Shown: piece by piece, positions 38,291 to 48,084 of the stretch | Numbering within the stretch: the stretch's first letter is position 1 | How the letters are laid out: the number at the start of each line of letters is the position of its first letter | Assembly (NCBI GenBank): GCA_025452255.1 | Contig: CP104974.1 | Location: forward strand, 62,001 to 126,000 | Direction of reading: 5' to 3' | Length of the DNA stretch: 64,000 nt | From: Devosia sp. A8/3-2 | GTDB taxonomy: Bacteria > Pseudomonadota > Alphaproteobacteria > Rhizobiales > Devosiaceae | Translations under genes and position numbers: made by a program | The notes under the pieces: model-generated | What the model was told of the DNA's origin: nothing | What the model saw: the letters and a program-made list of their open reading frames with translations, nothing else | The model's database searches: none

Positions 38291-39772
38291 TCAGGAATCC
38301 AGCAATTGCGCTGCTCGATATTGGAGCGTTCGAGCGCTTCGACGAGGTTGGCTTCCTCGTTGAAATAGCGGGCGCGTTCGGCAAATTGCGGCTTGGTAAT
38401 GCCGGTCGAATGGTGGCGGCCCATCAGCATGCCGGACTGGTCTTCGCCCGAGGATGTCGTAGAGGAAAATATCCTGGGTGACGATGACATCGCCTTCCAT
38501 GCCCAGCACTTCGGTGATGTGGGTAATGCGGCGCGAGCCATCATGCAGGCGGGCGGCCTGTACAATGACGTCGATGGAGGAGGTGATCATTTCGCGAATG
38601 GTGCGGCTGGGCAGCGAATAGCCGCCCATGGTGATCATGGATTCAAGACGGCTCAGGGCTTCGCGCGGGCTATTGGCGTGTAGCGTGCCCATGGAGCCAT
38701 CGTGGCCGGTATTCATGGCTCGGAGCAGATCGAAGGCCTCGGGGCCGCGCACTTCGCCCACGATGATGCGTTCGGGCCGCATGCGCAGGCAATTCTTGAT
38801 GAGATCGCGCATGGTGATCTCGCCCTCGCCCTCCAGATTGGGCGGGCGGGTTTCAAGACGGACAACATGGGGCTGCTGCAGTTGGAGTTCGGCCGAGTCC
38901 TCGCAGGTGATGACGCGCTCATCTTTTTCGATAAAGGCGGTGAGGCAATTGAGCAGGGTGGTCTTGCCAGAGCCGGTGCCGCCAGAGATCAGCACATTGG
39001 CGCGAACGCGGCCCAGAATGCGCAGCACTTCGGCGCCTTCGGGGAGATGGAATTGTATTTGACCAGCTGTGGCAAGGTCAGCTTGTCTTTTGAACTTGCG
39101 GATAGTAAGCGCGGCGCCATCGATGGCTAGCGGCGGCGCGATGACGTTGACGCGGGAACCATCGGGCAGGCGCGTCGCAAATGGGGGAGCTTTCGTCGAC
39201 GCGCCGGCCGACTCGGCTGACGATGCGCTGGCACACATTCATCAGATGCGCATCGTCGTGGAAGCGCACATTGGTCAGCTTCACCCTTCCGCCCACTTCG
39301 ATGTAGCAACGCTGGGAGCCATTAACCATGATATCGGCGATGTCGTCGCGCGCCAGCAGCGGCTCGGAGCGGGCCATAGCCCAAAACGTCGTTGCAGATG
39401 TCCTCGAGCAGGTCTTCCTGCTCGGCAATCGACATGATGATGGATTTGAGCGCGATGATCTCGGCGACGATGTCGCGAATTTCCTCGCGCGCCGCATCCT
39501 GATCCATGGTGGCGAGTTGGCTCAGATCAATGGAATCGATCAGCGCTGAAGATGGCGGATTTGGTGTGGAAGTAATCCTTGTCGCGCTGCGTATCGACCG
39601 GCGTGCGGACATCGACCACTTCTTCGCTCGTGCGCATGCGGGCAGACATGGCGTCGCTGTCAACGCCACGGCGTGGGGCTGGGGCTTCAGAACGCAGCGG
39701 CGCGCTGGGCGCAGGACGTGTTTCGGCCGAGCCCGGCGTATTGCCACCAAATGTCGTGCGCTTGCCAAACAT
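38291..39772 (-). CDS. cpaF: Pilus assembly ATPase CpaF/TadA
   Basis: Hexameric ATPase driving Flp pilus assembly, about 490 residues. Walker [15 protein letters not shown], the Asp box [14 protein letters not shown], Walker [15 protein letters not shown] and His box [18 protein letters not shown] are clear. The N-terminal part ([14 protein letters not shown], then [20 protein letters not shown] and [17 protein letters not shown]) fits CpaF. Frame breaks near 39545, 39375, 39175 and 38455; the exact C-terminus is uncertain, since without repair one frame runs into tadB. Confidence 0.9.
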
Positions 39773-39802
39773 GTTCGTCCTATCCGGCCGATCGGAACCC
39801 GA

Positions 39803-41073
39803 TCAGGCCCGCTTTTGAGGAACGAAGGCAGCTTCATCAGGCTCGATGACTTGCCTCCGGCGTGAGACACCTGCCGGCCCGTCACCTGCATGCCGATGGC
39901 GCGGTAGATGTCGTTGATCTTGTTGTTGGCGGCGACCTCGGCGATCATCTGCCCATTATTGGCGGCAGTGCCGAACAAAGCCGCGTCGAAGGGAATGGCG
40001 CCCAGTAACTGGCATTCGACCGAAGCGGCGAATTCGGCGGAGCTGATTTCAGGCCGGCGTGGCATGCCCACCTTGTTGAGCACCGGGTTCGGCATGGCCT
40101 CGGTGGGGCGTAGGGCCTTGATAGTATCAGCCAGATTTTTGGCATTGCGCAGATTGGCCAGATCTGGCTCGGCCACGATGACCACTTCATCCACAGTCGC
40201 CGTGGTGTGGCGGATCCGAGCATTCCGGGCGTGAGGAATGTCGAGCACCACGACCGGCATGGTGTTCTGGCTCATCTCGATGATCTGCTCGAATTCACGC
40301 TCCTCGAAATCGAAGGTGCGATCGAGCGTGACCGGAGCCGTGAGCAGGTTGATGTGGTTGGCTGCCTTGCTCATCAGGCGATCCAGCATGGTCTGGTCGA
40401 CCTTCTGGTTGGCGAGCACCGCATCGGCCGAGCCATGCGGGGGGTCCTGATTGTAATTGAGCCCGGCGGTGCCAAAGGCCGAGTCCATGTCGAGGATGAG
40501 ACTATCCCGGCGCAGGGCGGTAGCGATGGCCCGAGCGACATTATGGGCCACAGTGGAACCACCTGCCCCGCCCTTGGCCGAGACAAAGCCGATGGTGCGA
40601 CCGATGGGAGCGCCCCCTTCGGCAGCAAACAGATCGGTGATGGCCGAGACGATCTGCGCCGAGGTGGCCGGCAGCACCACATATTCGGAAACGCCCGAAC
40701 GGATCAGTTCGCGATAGAGCGGCACGTCATTGACATGGCCAAGCACGATGAGGCGCGTGGAGGCGTCGCAGACTTCGGCCAGACGCTCTAGCGCCAGCGG
40801 GATTTCGCTCGGTGACAGGGCGGTTTCCACGATGATCAGATTAGGCGTCGGATTGGACTTGTAGGTCTCGACGGCGCCTTCGATGCCACCATTATGGGTG
40901 GTGAGCGCGACCTTGGACATGCGCCGGTCATGAATGGCGCTTTCCACCAATTGGGCGGTCTGGGAGTGCTCGCAAAAGGCCCGGATGGTGATGCGCGGGA
41001 TCAGGCGGGCGCCAGCCGAAATCTCGGCCGCAGCTTCTTCGCTCTTGGTTTTTTCGGGAGAGAGAAAACTCAT
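39803..41073 (-). CDS. cpaE: Pilus assembly protein CpaE/TadZ
   Basis: Localisation factor for the pilus machine, about 423 residues. An N-terminal receiver-like domain (TPNLIIVETALSPSEI, VSEYVVLPATSAQIV) is followed by a ParA/MinD-like ATPase: deviant Walker A SAKGGAGGSTVAHNVA, then LILDMDSAFGTAGLN and PVVVLDIPHARNA. One break near 39825: adding one A to the AAAA run gives an end SFLKKRA and a stop at 39803, rather than reading into cpaF. Start ATG 41073. Confidence 0.9.
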
Positions 41074-41096
41074 CGTACTAAACTCCGGGGCCGCGC

Positions 41097-42506
41097 TCAA
41101 TCGAGCACGAAGCCGACAGATCCATTGAAACCACCACGCATTTCGATATCGCCGCCGACGCCGTAATTTCGCTCCATGCGGCCGAGGAAAATGGCCTCGG
41201 CATCACTGGCAGCCTCGAATTTATCGGTAGGCAGGATGGGCTGCTGGGTCATCGGCGCGGCCAGATAGGGCGTGACGATGATGACCAGTTCGGTCTGGCT
41301 GCGCTGGAAATTGCGCGAGCGGAACAGTGTGCCCGGGATGGGGATATCACCCAGACCCGGCAGGCCCGAAATCTGCTGGCGCAACTTGTCCCGGATCATG
41401 CCGGCAATGGCGATGGTCTGGCCCGGCCGCAGCTCGATGGAGGTCTTGGCGTTGCGATTGTTGAAGCCGGGGACGGTTTCGCCGCCGATGTTGAAGCCGG
41501 TTTCGGCGATTTCGGAGACCTCGGTCTCGACCTCAAGCCCCACCACGCCATTCGACTTGATCGTGGGCGTGAATTTGAGCTTCACGCCAAAATCCTTGAG
41601 CGTGTAGGTGCGGTTATTGGTGGCCGGATCGATCGCCGACAGGATGGGTATCTGCCCGCCCGCCAGAAACTCGGCGGGCTGACCGGAGATAGCGGTCAGG
41701 ACCGGTTCAGCCGAGGTGCGGAGCGAACCGCGCTGTTCGAGTGCCCGCAGCTCGGCCGTGAGCGCGCTGCCGCCGAAATTGGCATTGACGCCATTGGTCA
41801 GTGCTGACTGAGCAGAATTGATGCCAGCACTGAAATTGCCGATCGACAGGCTGCCGGAGAGGTTGATGCCGAGCTGCTTGACGGTGTCGCGCGACACTTC
41901 GGCCACGGTGACCTGCAGCATGACCTGCTGGGAGCCGGAAATGTCGAGAATATTGGCGACGTTTTGCGGGTCGCCGGCAAACTGGACTGCCACCTGTTGG
42001 GCGCGTTCCTTGTCATCGCTCGATAGCACGGTGCCGGTCAGCACGACGCGGTTGGTGTCATCACCCGGGGTTACCGATTCAACGCGGATATTGGAGCCCG
42101 GAATAACGCGGGCCAGCGCCTCCTGGAGGGCATTGCCGACTCGGGATGGCTCCTTGATGACGCGGATATCGAGCACCGAAATGGTGCGGCCCTGATCGTC
42201 AAGGAAGAAGATATTGGTGTCGCCACCCGAAATGCCCTGCACAATAGCCCGTGTGCGGGTGCGCATGATGGCGGCAGCGACCGTGGGCTGGGACACCACC
42301 ACTTCGGCCACGCCGGCGGGCAGATCGACGATGATGGATTTGTTGAGGTCGAGTTCCATCTGCCGCGTGCCGCCATAGGCCGCGGACGAGATGGTTATCT
42401 GCGCCTCTTGGGCAGCCACCGGCTGGACCGTGGCGGTGCCGGCCAGCAGCGCCGGGATGGCGGGAGCCAGAAGCTTGCAGGACAGGGCGGAAATGGATGT
42501 GAACAT
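41097..42506 (-). CDS. cpaC: Outer-membrane secretin CpaC/RcpA
   Basis: Secretin forming the outer-membrane pore of the Flp pilus, 469 residues, intact. A signal peptide ends at QPVAAQ; the N-terminal secretin-type domain (NKSIIVDLPAGVAEVVVSQP, FFLDDQGRTISVLDIRV) is followed by a BON-like segment and the C-terminal secretin domain with VPGFNNRNAKTSIELRPGQT and LPGLGDIPIPGTLFRS ahead of ELVIIVTPYL. cpaE begins 24 bases downstream, leaving no room for cpaD between them. Confidence 0.93.
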   Translation of the reverse strand: MFTSISALSCKLLAPAIPALLAGTATVQPVAAQEAQITISSAAYGGTRQMELDLNKSIIVDLPAGVAEVVVSQPTVAAAIMRTRTRAIVQGISGGDTNIFFLDDQGRTISVLDIRVIKEPSRVGNALQEALARVIPGSNIRVESVTPGDDTNRVVLTGTVLSSDDKERAQQVAVQFAGDPQNVANILDISGSQQVMLQVTVAEVSRDTVKQLGINLSGSLSIGNFSAGINSAQSALTNGVNANFGGSALTAELRALEQRGSLRTSAEPVLTAISGQPAEFLAGGQIPILSAIDPATNNRTYTLKDFGVKLKFTPTIKSNGVVGLEVETEVSEIAETGFNIGGETVPGFNNRNAKTSIELRPGQTIAIAGMIRDKLRQQISGLPGLGDIPIPGTLFRSRNFQRSQTELVIIVTPYLAAPMTQQPILPTDKFEAASDAEAIFLGRMERNYGVGGDIEMRGGFNGSVGFVLD

Positions 42507-42520
42507 GGTTGCCTCTCGCC

Positions 42521-43448
42521 CTATTGGGGCAACACTTGTGGCGCGGTGACGCTGGCCGGCACATTAAGGGGAGGAGTGTAGACATCGTCAGTCGCCTGTA
42601 GGCCCGTGATGGCAGGCGGATTGAAAGCCCGGCCACTGCTGGTCGAGCGCACGCTTTGTTCCCTGCCGAAGCGGATCAGCCGGATCGACTGGCTACCACC
42701 AGCATCGGCCACGCTATTGTCCTTGAAATCGACCACCGAGCGCAGGGTCAGGCTGAGTTCGCCGCGCGTGGCCGCATTGATCAGCACCTCGGCCTCGGGG
42801 CGGTAGCAATTCGAGCGTGGCAATGGTGGCGTTGTCGAACACGACTGGCGTGGGCGAGCCCGTTGGCTCCATGCCGACTTCGGTGCCGGTGACGCCCAGT
42901 TCGCCCAAGCGCTTGCCGATGGCCATCACCCGCACATTGGAGAGGATGACTCGGGATTGCTGGCCCATTTCGGTGGCGGTGGTGAGCACCACATCGACGT
43001 GATCATTGGGGACGACGAAGCCGCCGGCGCTGGAAACCGCCGTGACGCCGACCGAGACGCCGCGCATGCCCCGGCCGAGAACTGCCGAGAGATAGCCCCG
43101 GTCGGAGCGGACCAGCTTGGCCTCGCGGATCGGTTCGCCGTGGAAGAATTCAAAGCGCACTACCGCGCCGGTCAATTGCGTGGGAGCATCGGGCATGGCG
43201 GCAGAGGTGACATATTCGGCGCGGACGGCGCCCTCGGGCCAATCCTGCCATTCGAGGTTTTCCGCGGAAAGGCGCTCGCCAATACCCACGGCGGTACGAG
43301 CCACCGGGACCTGAGCCTTGGCCTCTTGACGCACCACTTCGCTCACGACCTGCTCGGGCGCCGGAGAACCACCGCGGGTCACCAGAAAAGCGGCCAGCCC
43401 GGCGGCGACCACTGCCACAAGGATCAAGATGAGACGCGCTGGCTTCAT
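42521..43448 (-). CDS. cpaB: Flp pilus assembly protein CpaB/RcpC
   Basis: Periplasmic component near the secretin, about 308 residues. One N-terminal anchor (ARLILILVAVVAAGLAAFLV), a SAF/beta-clip domain (VPVARTAVGIGERLSAENL) and GRGMRGVSVGVTAVSSAGGF, the usual CpaB core with VPNDHVDVVLT. Break near 42808; then TLRSVVDFKDNSVADAG. Start ATG 43448. The 229-base gap to cpaA is AT-rich with no gene. Confidence 0.88.
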
Positions 43449-43677
43449 GCCACACTCCGCTTAGGGATAGAGCCGTTCTGGCCCAATTCCACAATTGTGA
43501 GTGTGAACCCAAAGGGTCAAAGTTTGGTTAACCGGACGTTTGCGAATTCAGTTAACGCGATGTAAATTTTATCGAATTTGGCAATATTTTAGCAAGCGGA
43601 AGTATTGAGCGCGGGGCTTTATTGGTATTGGCGCAGGTGCGATCTGCACTCCCCGTCCGGGGCCAGCCGGATGGCGC

Positions 43678-44178
43678 CTAGGCGGACAACCGCTCGAAGA
43701 TGACTGAATTGGAATAGGTCATGAGCCCGGCCACTGCGAGGGCAATGCCGTAGGGAATGCCTGACTTGCGATCATGCAATCGTTCGAGCCAGCGATAGCG
43801 GGCGAGGAACGGGGTAAGAGGCATCTGGCGTAGGGTCAGGATCATTAGTGTCAGGAAGCCGCCCAACACTGCGGCATAAAGCAGATAGGGTAAGGTGAGG
43901 CCGAAGCCGAGCCAGAGCGCCGTCGCAGCCGCCAGCTTGGCATCGCCTCCCCCAACCCAGCGCAGGGCGAAGAAGGTAAACCCCGCAACCAACACGATCA
44001 GTGCGGCGACGACATGCATGGCGAATTGCTGCAGCGGCAGGTTGATGGCCATCGCCGTGATGCAGAAGCCGACGACCAGCAGCAACATGAGCTTGTTGGA
44101 AATGCGCATGGTCAGCAGATCGGAGGAGGCAGCGAAAGCCATGCCAAGCGGAAAAAATAGCAATGCGATCGTAGCCAT
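43678..44178 (-). CDS. cpaA: Prepilin peptidase CpaA/TadV
   Basis: Membrane aspartyl protease that cleaves Flp prepilin, 166 residues, intact. Six hydrophobic segments; catalytic Asp 20 in SSDLLTMRISN and Asp 79 in the GGGDAKLAA motif. It lacks the N-methylase domain, as usual for TadV types. ATG 44178 (MATIALLFFPLG) is preferred to the upstream in-frame start. Follows flp by 170 bases on the same strand. Confidence 0.9.
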   Translation of the reverse strand: MATIALLFFPLGMAFAASSDLLTMRISNKLMLLLVVGFCITAMAINLPLQQFAMHVVAALIVLVAGFTFFALRWVGGGDAKLAAATALWLGFGLTLPYLLYAAVLGGFLTLMILTLRQMPLTPFLARYRWLERLHDRKSGIPYGIALAVAGLMTYSNSVIFERLSA

Positions 44179-44348
44179 CGGAATACCTCTAAGCGGCGCC
44201 AGCGTGCCGCCAGCACGACCATAACATTGCAACTGCGGCTATTAAGAAACGGCAAAAGAAAGGGAAAGCGCTGGGCGCTTTCCCCTTCGATTGAGGCTAG
44301 CGGCATTGAATGCCAAGTCGGTCTCTTTACGGCGCGATCGTAGCTCGG

Positions 44349-44507
44349 TCAGAGCCGACCCGAGATACGGGTGAAGAGGCCGCTGAGGCTGCCGCCAAGA
44401 GTGGTTGCAGCAACAATGATACCAACGGAAATCAGAGCGGCGATCAGGCCGTATTCAATTGCGGTTGCGCCGGACTCGTCCTTGGCGAAACGTGCGAAAA
44501 TAGTCAT
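44349..44507 (-). CDS. flp: Flp/Fap family type IVb pilin
   Basis: Structural pilin precursor of 52 residues. Leader MTIFARFAKDESG with predicted cleavage after Gly 13 (G-ATAIEY; the Glu-Tyr pair is diagnostic), then a hydrophobic helix GLIAALISVGIIVAATT. AAGGAG lies 6 bases before the ATG. Heads the minus-strand pilus genes, and is probably the most transcribed of them given its separate position. Confidence 0.93.
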   Translation of the reverse strand: MTIFARFAKDESGATAIEYGLIAALISVGIIVAATTLGGSLSGLFTRISGRL

Positions 44508-44886
44508 TCCCGAGCTCCTTTAAATAACGTCATCGGGTGACGCCGTCGTTCGACACGTCACACATCGAACATGAGGCAAAAACTAGGCGCGACTTGTTGC
44601 AATTGAGTTAATCAGGGCGAGCCACCAGACGCGATTTTGACGCCGATTTTCTTATGATAATCAAAGGATTAATTAGATGCGCGGCATTTTATGGATCACC
44701 GATCGCGCAAGTATAGAATGCAACTTTACTTAACTACTTAAGGACCACGCAGCATTGACGAACCACAGGCCCAAAAAGCGGGGAAATGTCCTGCCCTTGC
44801 CTTGGTTTGCCGGGTGTTTGTCAAAAAAATTCACCATTCCGATGGAAACTGGCATGTGTTGCGTTCCCGATGGCCGGATTGGTCCC
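44508..44886. other. AT-rich intergenic region between divergent pilus operons
   Basis: 379 bases without a supported gene, between flp (leftward) and the plus-strand pilus genes. It is the most AT-rich part of the window (for example around 44660-44745: TTAATTAGATG, TTTACTTAACTACTTAAGG), suiting two promoters. A palindrome CGTCATCGGGTGACG (44528-44542) lies 21 bases upstream of the flp start and may be an operator. A T-run/A-run at 44821-44828 follows. No RNA gene recognised. Confidence 0.6.
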
Positions 44887-45328
44887 ATGCGTTTGTCCCC
44901 TGCTTTTGCCGCTTTGTTTCTGTTGCTGGCCGGCTCGGGCGGTGCCCATGCGGCTGACGGACTGCCGATCGAGGTCAATGTCAACATGGCGCGTGCTGCG
45001 CATCAGTTCACCTGCCGCCACGGTGATCATCGGCAATCCCGGCATTGCCGATGTGACCATCCGAGACCCGCTGACGCTAGTGCTGACCGGCAAAAGCTAC
45101 GGGCAGACCAACCTGATCGTGCTCGACATGCAGGGCAATCCGATTGCCGACACCATGGTCGAGGTGGCGCAGATGCAGGCGGGAGTGATGACCGTCTACT
45201 GGGGCCAGAACCGCACAACGCTATCGTGTGCTCCTACCTGCCAGCCCGTGATCATGCTGGGCGATGACAATTCCTTTACGGCGCAAGCGCTGGCTTCGTC
45301 ACAGGTCGTACAATCTGCTGCGCAGTGA
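44887..45328 (+). CDS. Pilus assembly protein with secretin N-terminal domain only
   Basis: Periplasmic protein of about 147 residues. Signal peptide (MRLSPAFAALFLLLAGSGG, cleavage near AHA-A), then EVNVNMARVLRI and ATVIIGNPGIADVTIRDP, TGKSYGQTNLIVLD: the pil-N domain found at the start of CpaC, but without the pore domain. Break near 44998, where one missing T restores ARVLRISSPAA. It opens the divergent plus-strand set with the TadE-like genes. Confidence 0.75.
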
Positions 45329-45441
45329 GCCTTTAACCGCGCCTTAACCTTCCATGCAGAACGGAGCGCTCGACCGGCGCCTTCGTAACCAAGGATTAGC
45401 CAAAGGCCCCTAGCGTGCGGCGACCAAACGCATGTGGGCTC

Positions 45442-46029
45442 ATGATCAAGACAATCGCATCCCTGCTCGGCAGAGCGTCGCCGAGGAAAAGATGGCGTGC
45501 CTTTGCGCGCCATGAGGATGCAACGACAGTGATCGAATTTGCCCTCCTCGCATTGCCGTTCTTTGCCATCATGACGGCAATTCTGGAAACCTCGCTGGTC
45601 TTCATGTCCGGCCAGATACTGGAAAGTGCGGTGCAGGATGCCAGCCGGATGATCCGCACCGGCCGGGCCCAGCAGCGCAAGGACACCCTCGCGTCATTCC
45701 GCAGCAATGTGTGCGATCGGCTCTATGGCCTGTTTTCCGATTGCTCGGGCCTGCATGTTCGAGTGTCGGTGGTGTCCAATTTCCAATCAGCAACCGTCGA
45801 ACCGCCGGTGGATTGGACCTGCAAGACCGACAATTGCGGCTGGACTAGGGATGAGAACTATGCGCCTGGCGCCGGATCGAACGTGGTTCTGGTGCAGGTC
45901 TATTATAAATATCCGGTGCTGCTGAACCTCAACTTCTTGGGCGGCGGCTCGTTCGGCTTGTCCAATCTCAATGACGGGCGGCGCCTGCTGGGCGCGGTGA
46001 CCGTGTTCCGCAACGAGCCTTTCACATGA
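45442..46029 (+). CDS. TadE-like pseudopilin
   Basis: 195 residues, intact. Typical TadE start: a basic stretch (RKRWRAFARHEDATTVIEFA) leading to the helix LLALPFFAIMTAILETSLVF with the Glu five residues into the processing motif, then a periplasmic domain with cysteine pairs (CKTDNCGW) ending in VTVFRNEPFT. Overlaps the next gene by an ATGA. Minor pilin of the Tad system. Confidence 0.85.
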   Translation: MIKTIASLLGRASPRKRWRAFARHEDATTVIEFALLALPFFAIMTAILETSLVFMSGQILESAVQDASRMIRTGRAQQRKDTLASFRSNVCDRLYGLFSDCSGLHVRVSVVSNFQSATVEPPVDWTCKTDNCGWTRDENYAPGAGSNVVLVQVYYKYPVLLNLNFLGGGSFGLSNLNDGRRLLGAVTVFRNEPFT

Positions 46030-46589
46030 TCTTGGCCCGGCTGATGCTCAAACGATTGATACGGCATTTCGCCAAAGCACAGGCCGGGGTGGCGGCGGTG
46101 GAGTTTGCGCTGATCGTGCCCTTCATGCTGGTGGTCTATCTGGGCACGACCGAAGCCGGCGCCCTGATCACCATGGATCGCAAGGTGCAATCGGTCGCCG
46201 GCGCAGTGGGGGACCCGGTAGCCCGCGAGAACGGAACCATTTCCAGTGCCACATTACAGGATTATTTCCGGGCCTCTTCGGGCATCATGACGCCGTACAC
46301 AACGACGGACATCAAGCAGATCGTTACGTCAGTGCAGGTGAAGGCCGACGGCACGACGAACGTGGCTCGGTCGCGCGAATATCTCAACGGCGTCATGAGT
46401 GCGGGCACCAAGACTTCCTATACCCTGCCCAGCGACATGACCAATATCGTCAAGGGCAGCTATGTCATCGTTTCGGAAGCCAGCTATAGCTATAAGCCGC
46501 TCTATGGGTTCGTCTTCGACAAGGCCGTCGATCTCTATCGCCAGAGTTTCTACGTGCCGCGGTTTGGCGAGCCCATCGTTTTGAACTAG
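46026..46589 (+). CDS. TadE/TadF-like pseudopilin
   Basis: 187 residues, intact. Start MILARLMLKRLIRHFAKAQA, then the TadE-type processing segment GVAAVEFALIVPFMLVVYLG and a periplasmic part (DRKVQSVAGAVGDPVA, SRAEYL-like SREYLNGVM). The ATG overlaps the stop of the upstream TadE gene. Second minor pilin of the pair. Confidence 0.85.
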   Translation: MILARLMLKRLIRHFAKAQAGVAAVEFALIVPFMLVVYLGTTEAGALITMDRKVQSVAGAVGDPVARENGTISSATLQDYFRASSGIMTPYTTTDIKQIVTSVQVKADGTTNVARSREYLNGVMSAGTKTSYTLPSDMTNIVKGSYVIVSEASYSYKPLYGFVFDKAVDLYRQSFYVPRFGEPIVLN

Positions 46590-46654
46590 CCGTTGCACAC
46601 GCGTCTGGCCCATGGCAAAAGCCAGCCAGCTTCCTCCCTCTGGTGACATTTCCC

Positions 46655-47276
46655 ATGACCGATACGCTCGTCCCTGTTTTTGACCTTGGCGGCGTGTTCG
46701 TCGACTGGAACCCGATGTACCTGTTCCGCAAGCTCTTCGAGAGCGAGGACGATGCGCTGTGGTTTCACCAGAATATCTGCACACTGGATTGGAATCTCGA
46801 ATTCGACGCCGGAGAAATCTACTCTGAAGGCGTGGCCAAGCTGATCACCCGCTTTCCCAAATATTGGCGCGAAATCCAGTCGTTCGATCTGCGCTGGAAG
46901 GAAACGCTGGGCGAATTCATCCAGTGGCACGATCGATATTCATGACGAGCTGATCGAGCAGGAAATCCCAACCTTCGCCATCACCAATTTCTCCCGGGAG
47001 AAGTGGGTGAGCTGCCTAGGCGAATGGCCGTTTCTCGAAAAGTTTGACGGGGTGATCGTGTCGGGCCTCGAAGGACTGGTAAAGCCCGATCCGCGGCTTT
47101 ATCGCGTGTTCTGCGAGCGCTACAGCCCGGCACCCGACAATTGCGTTTTCATCGATGACAGCGAGCCCAATATTGTGGCAGCGCGGAAATACGGCATGCA
47201 TGGGATCCACTTCAAGGATCCGATGATGCTGCGCAAGGAACTGATCGCGCTAGGGCTGCCGCTCAAGGCGAAGTAA
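46655..47276 (+). CDS. HAD-family hydrolase
   Basis: Phosphatase or dehalogenase-like protein of about 206 residues. HAD motif 1 VFDLGGVFVDWNP (nucleophile Asp 10), motif 2 FAITNFS, motif 3 LVKPDPRLYRVF and motif 4 FIDDSEPNI, in the YihX/alpha-D-glucose-1-phosphatase-like subgroup. Break near 46930. ATG 46655 is preferred to GTG 46643. Followed by a palindrome; substrate unknown. Confidence 0.82.
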
Positions 47277-47283
47277 GTCACGG

Positions 47284-47382
47284 CATGACCTCGCCCTTCG
47301 ACAAGCTCAGGATGAGGTCTGCCGCACTGCCGAACGCAAAGTAGACCTCATCCTGAGCTTGTCGAAGGACGAGGTCGTGGCA
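47284..47382. repeat. Long palindromic intergenic element, copy 2 (ACCTCGT..TTCGACA family)
   Basis: Left arm 47284-47322 (CATGACCTCGCCCTTCGACA...) and right arm 47341-47382 (GTAGACCTCATCCTGAGCTT...) are near-perfect reverse complements. Same family as 22964-23067. It fills the gap between the convergent HAD and upp stops, so it is well placed to end both transcripts. Confidence 0.82.
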
Positions 47383-47383
47383 C

Positions 47384-48013
47384 CTATCTCGTCCCGTACA
47401 TGCGGTCGCCTGCATCGCCGAGGCCGGGGATGATGTAGCCTTTTTCATTGAGATGGCTATCGATCGAGGCGGTGAAGACCGGCACATCCGGGTGGGTCTC
47501 CCCGAAGCGCTTGATGCCTTCAGGGGCGGCGAGCAGGCAGAGGAAGCGGATATTGTTGGCGCCGCGTTCCTTGAGCTTGTCGATGGCGGCGGTAGCCGAA
47601 TTGGCCGTGGCCAGCATCGGATCGACGACGATGATCAGGCGGTCCTCGAGATTGGACGGGGCCTTGAAGTAATATTCGACCGGCTCGAGCGTTTCGTGAT
47701 CGCGATAGATGCCGATATGGGCGACGCGGGCGGCCGGGACCAGATCGAGCATGCCATCGAGCAGGCCATTGCCGGCACGCAGGATGGAGGCGAAAACCAG
47801 CTTCTTGCCCTTGATTGCCGGCGACTGCATTTCGGCCATCGGGGTCTCGATGGGGATCATCTCAAGCTCGAGATCGCGCGTGACCTCGTAGCACATCAGA
47901 TGGGCGATTTCGCGCAGCAGGCAGCGGAACCCCACGATGGAGGTCTCCTTGTTGCGCATGATGGTCAGCTTGTGCTGGATCAGAGGGTGATCAAGGACGG
48001 TCACATGGCTCAT
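47384..48013 (-). CDS. upp: Uracil phosphoribosyltransferase
   Basis: Salvages uracil to UMP with PRPP; 209 residues, intact. Start [20 protein letters not shown], then [18 protein letters not shown], the PRPP motif [19 protein letters not shown] and the uracil-binding end [18 protein letters not shown]. Last gene of the nucleoside salvage run, receiving uracil freed by DeoA. ATG 48013. Confidence 0.94.
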   Translation of the reverse strand: MSHVTVLDHPLIQHKLTIMRNKETSIVGFRCLLREIAHLMCYEVTRDLELEMIPIETPMAEMQSPAIKGKKLVFASILRAGNGLLDGMLDLVPAARVAHIGIYRDHETLEPVEYYFKAPSNLEDRLIIVVDPMLATANSATAAIDKLKERGANNIRFLCLLAAPEGIKRFGETHPDVPVFTASIDSHLNEKGYIIPGLGDAGDRMYGTR

Positions 48014-48032
48014 AGGATCACCTGTTCTTATC

Positions 48033-48077
48033 GCGTTTCCGAACCGCAAAACCGGTGGCCACTTTTGCTGGAAACGC
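48033..48077. repeat. Dispersed palindromic element, copy 2 (CCGCAAAACCGGT core)
   Basis: GCGTTTCC (48033-48040) and GGAAACGC (48070-48077) are perfect terminal inverted repeats around CGAACCGCAAAACCGGTGGCC. Same core as at 15913. It lies between deoB and upp on the salvage transcript, and could stabilise or separate the two messages. Confidence 0.72.
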
Positions 48078-48084
48078 TCGGGGG

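Noticed and set aside
39322..41100. A CpaE-CpaF fusion protein
   Set aside because: CpaF has its own ATG (39772) and N-terminal frame, and one added A in an A-run gives CpaE a natural stop at 39803.
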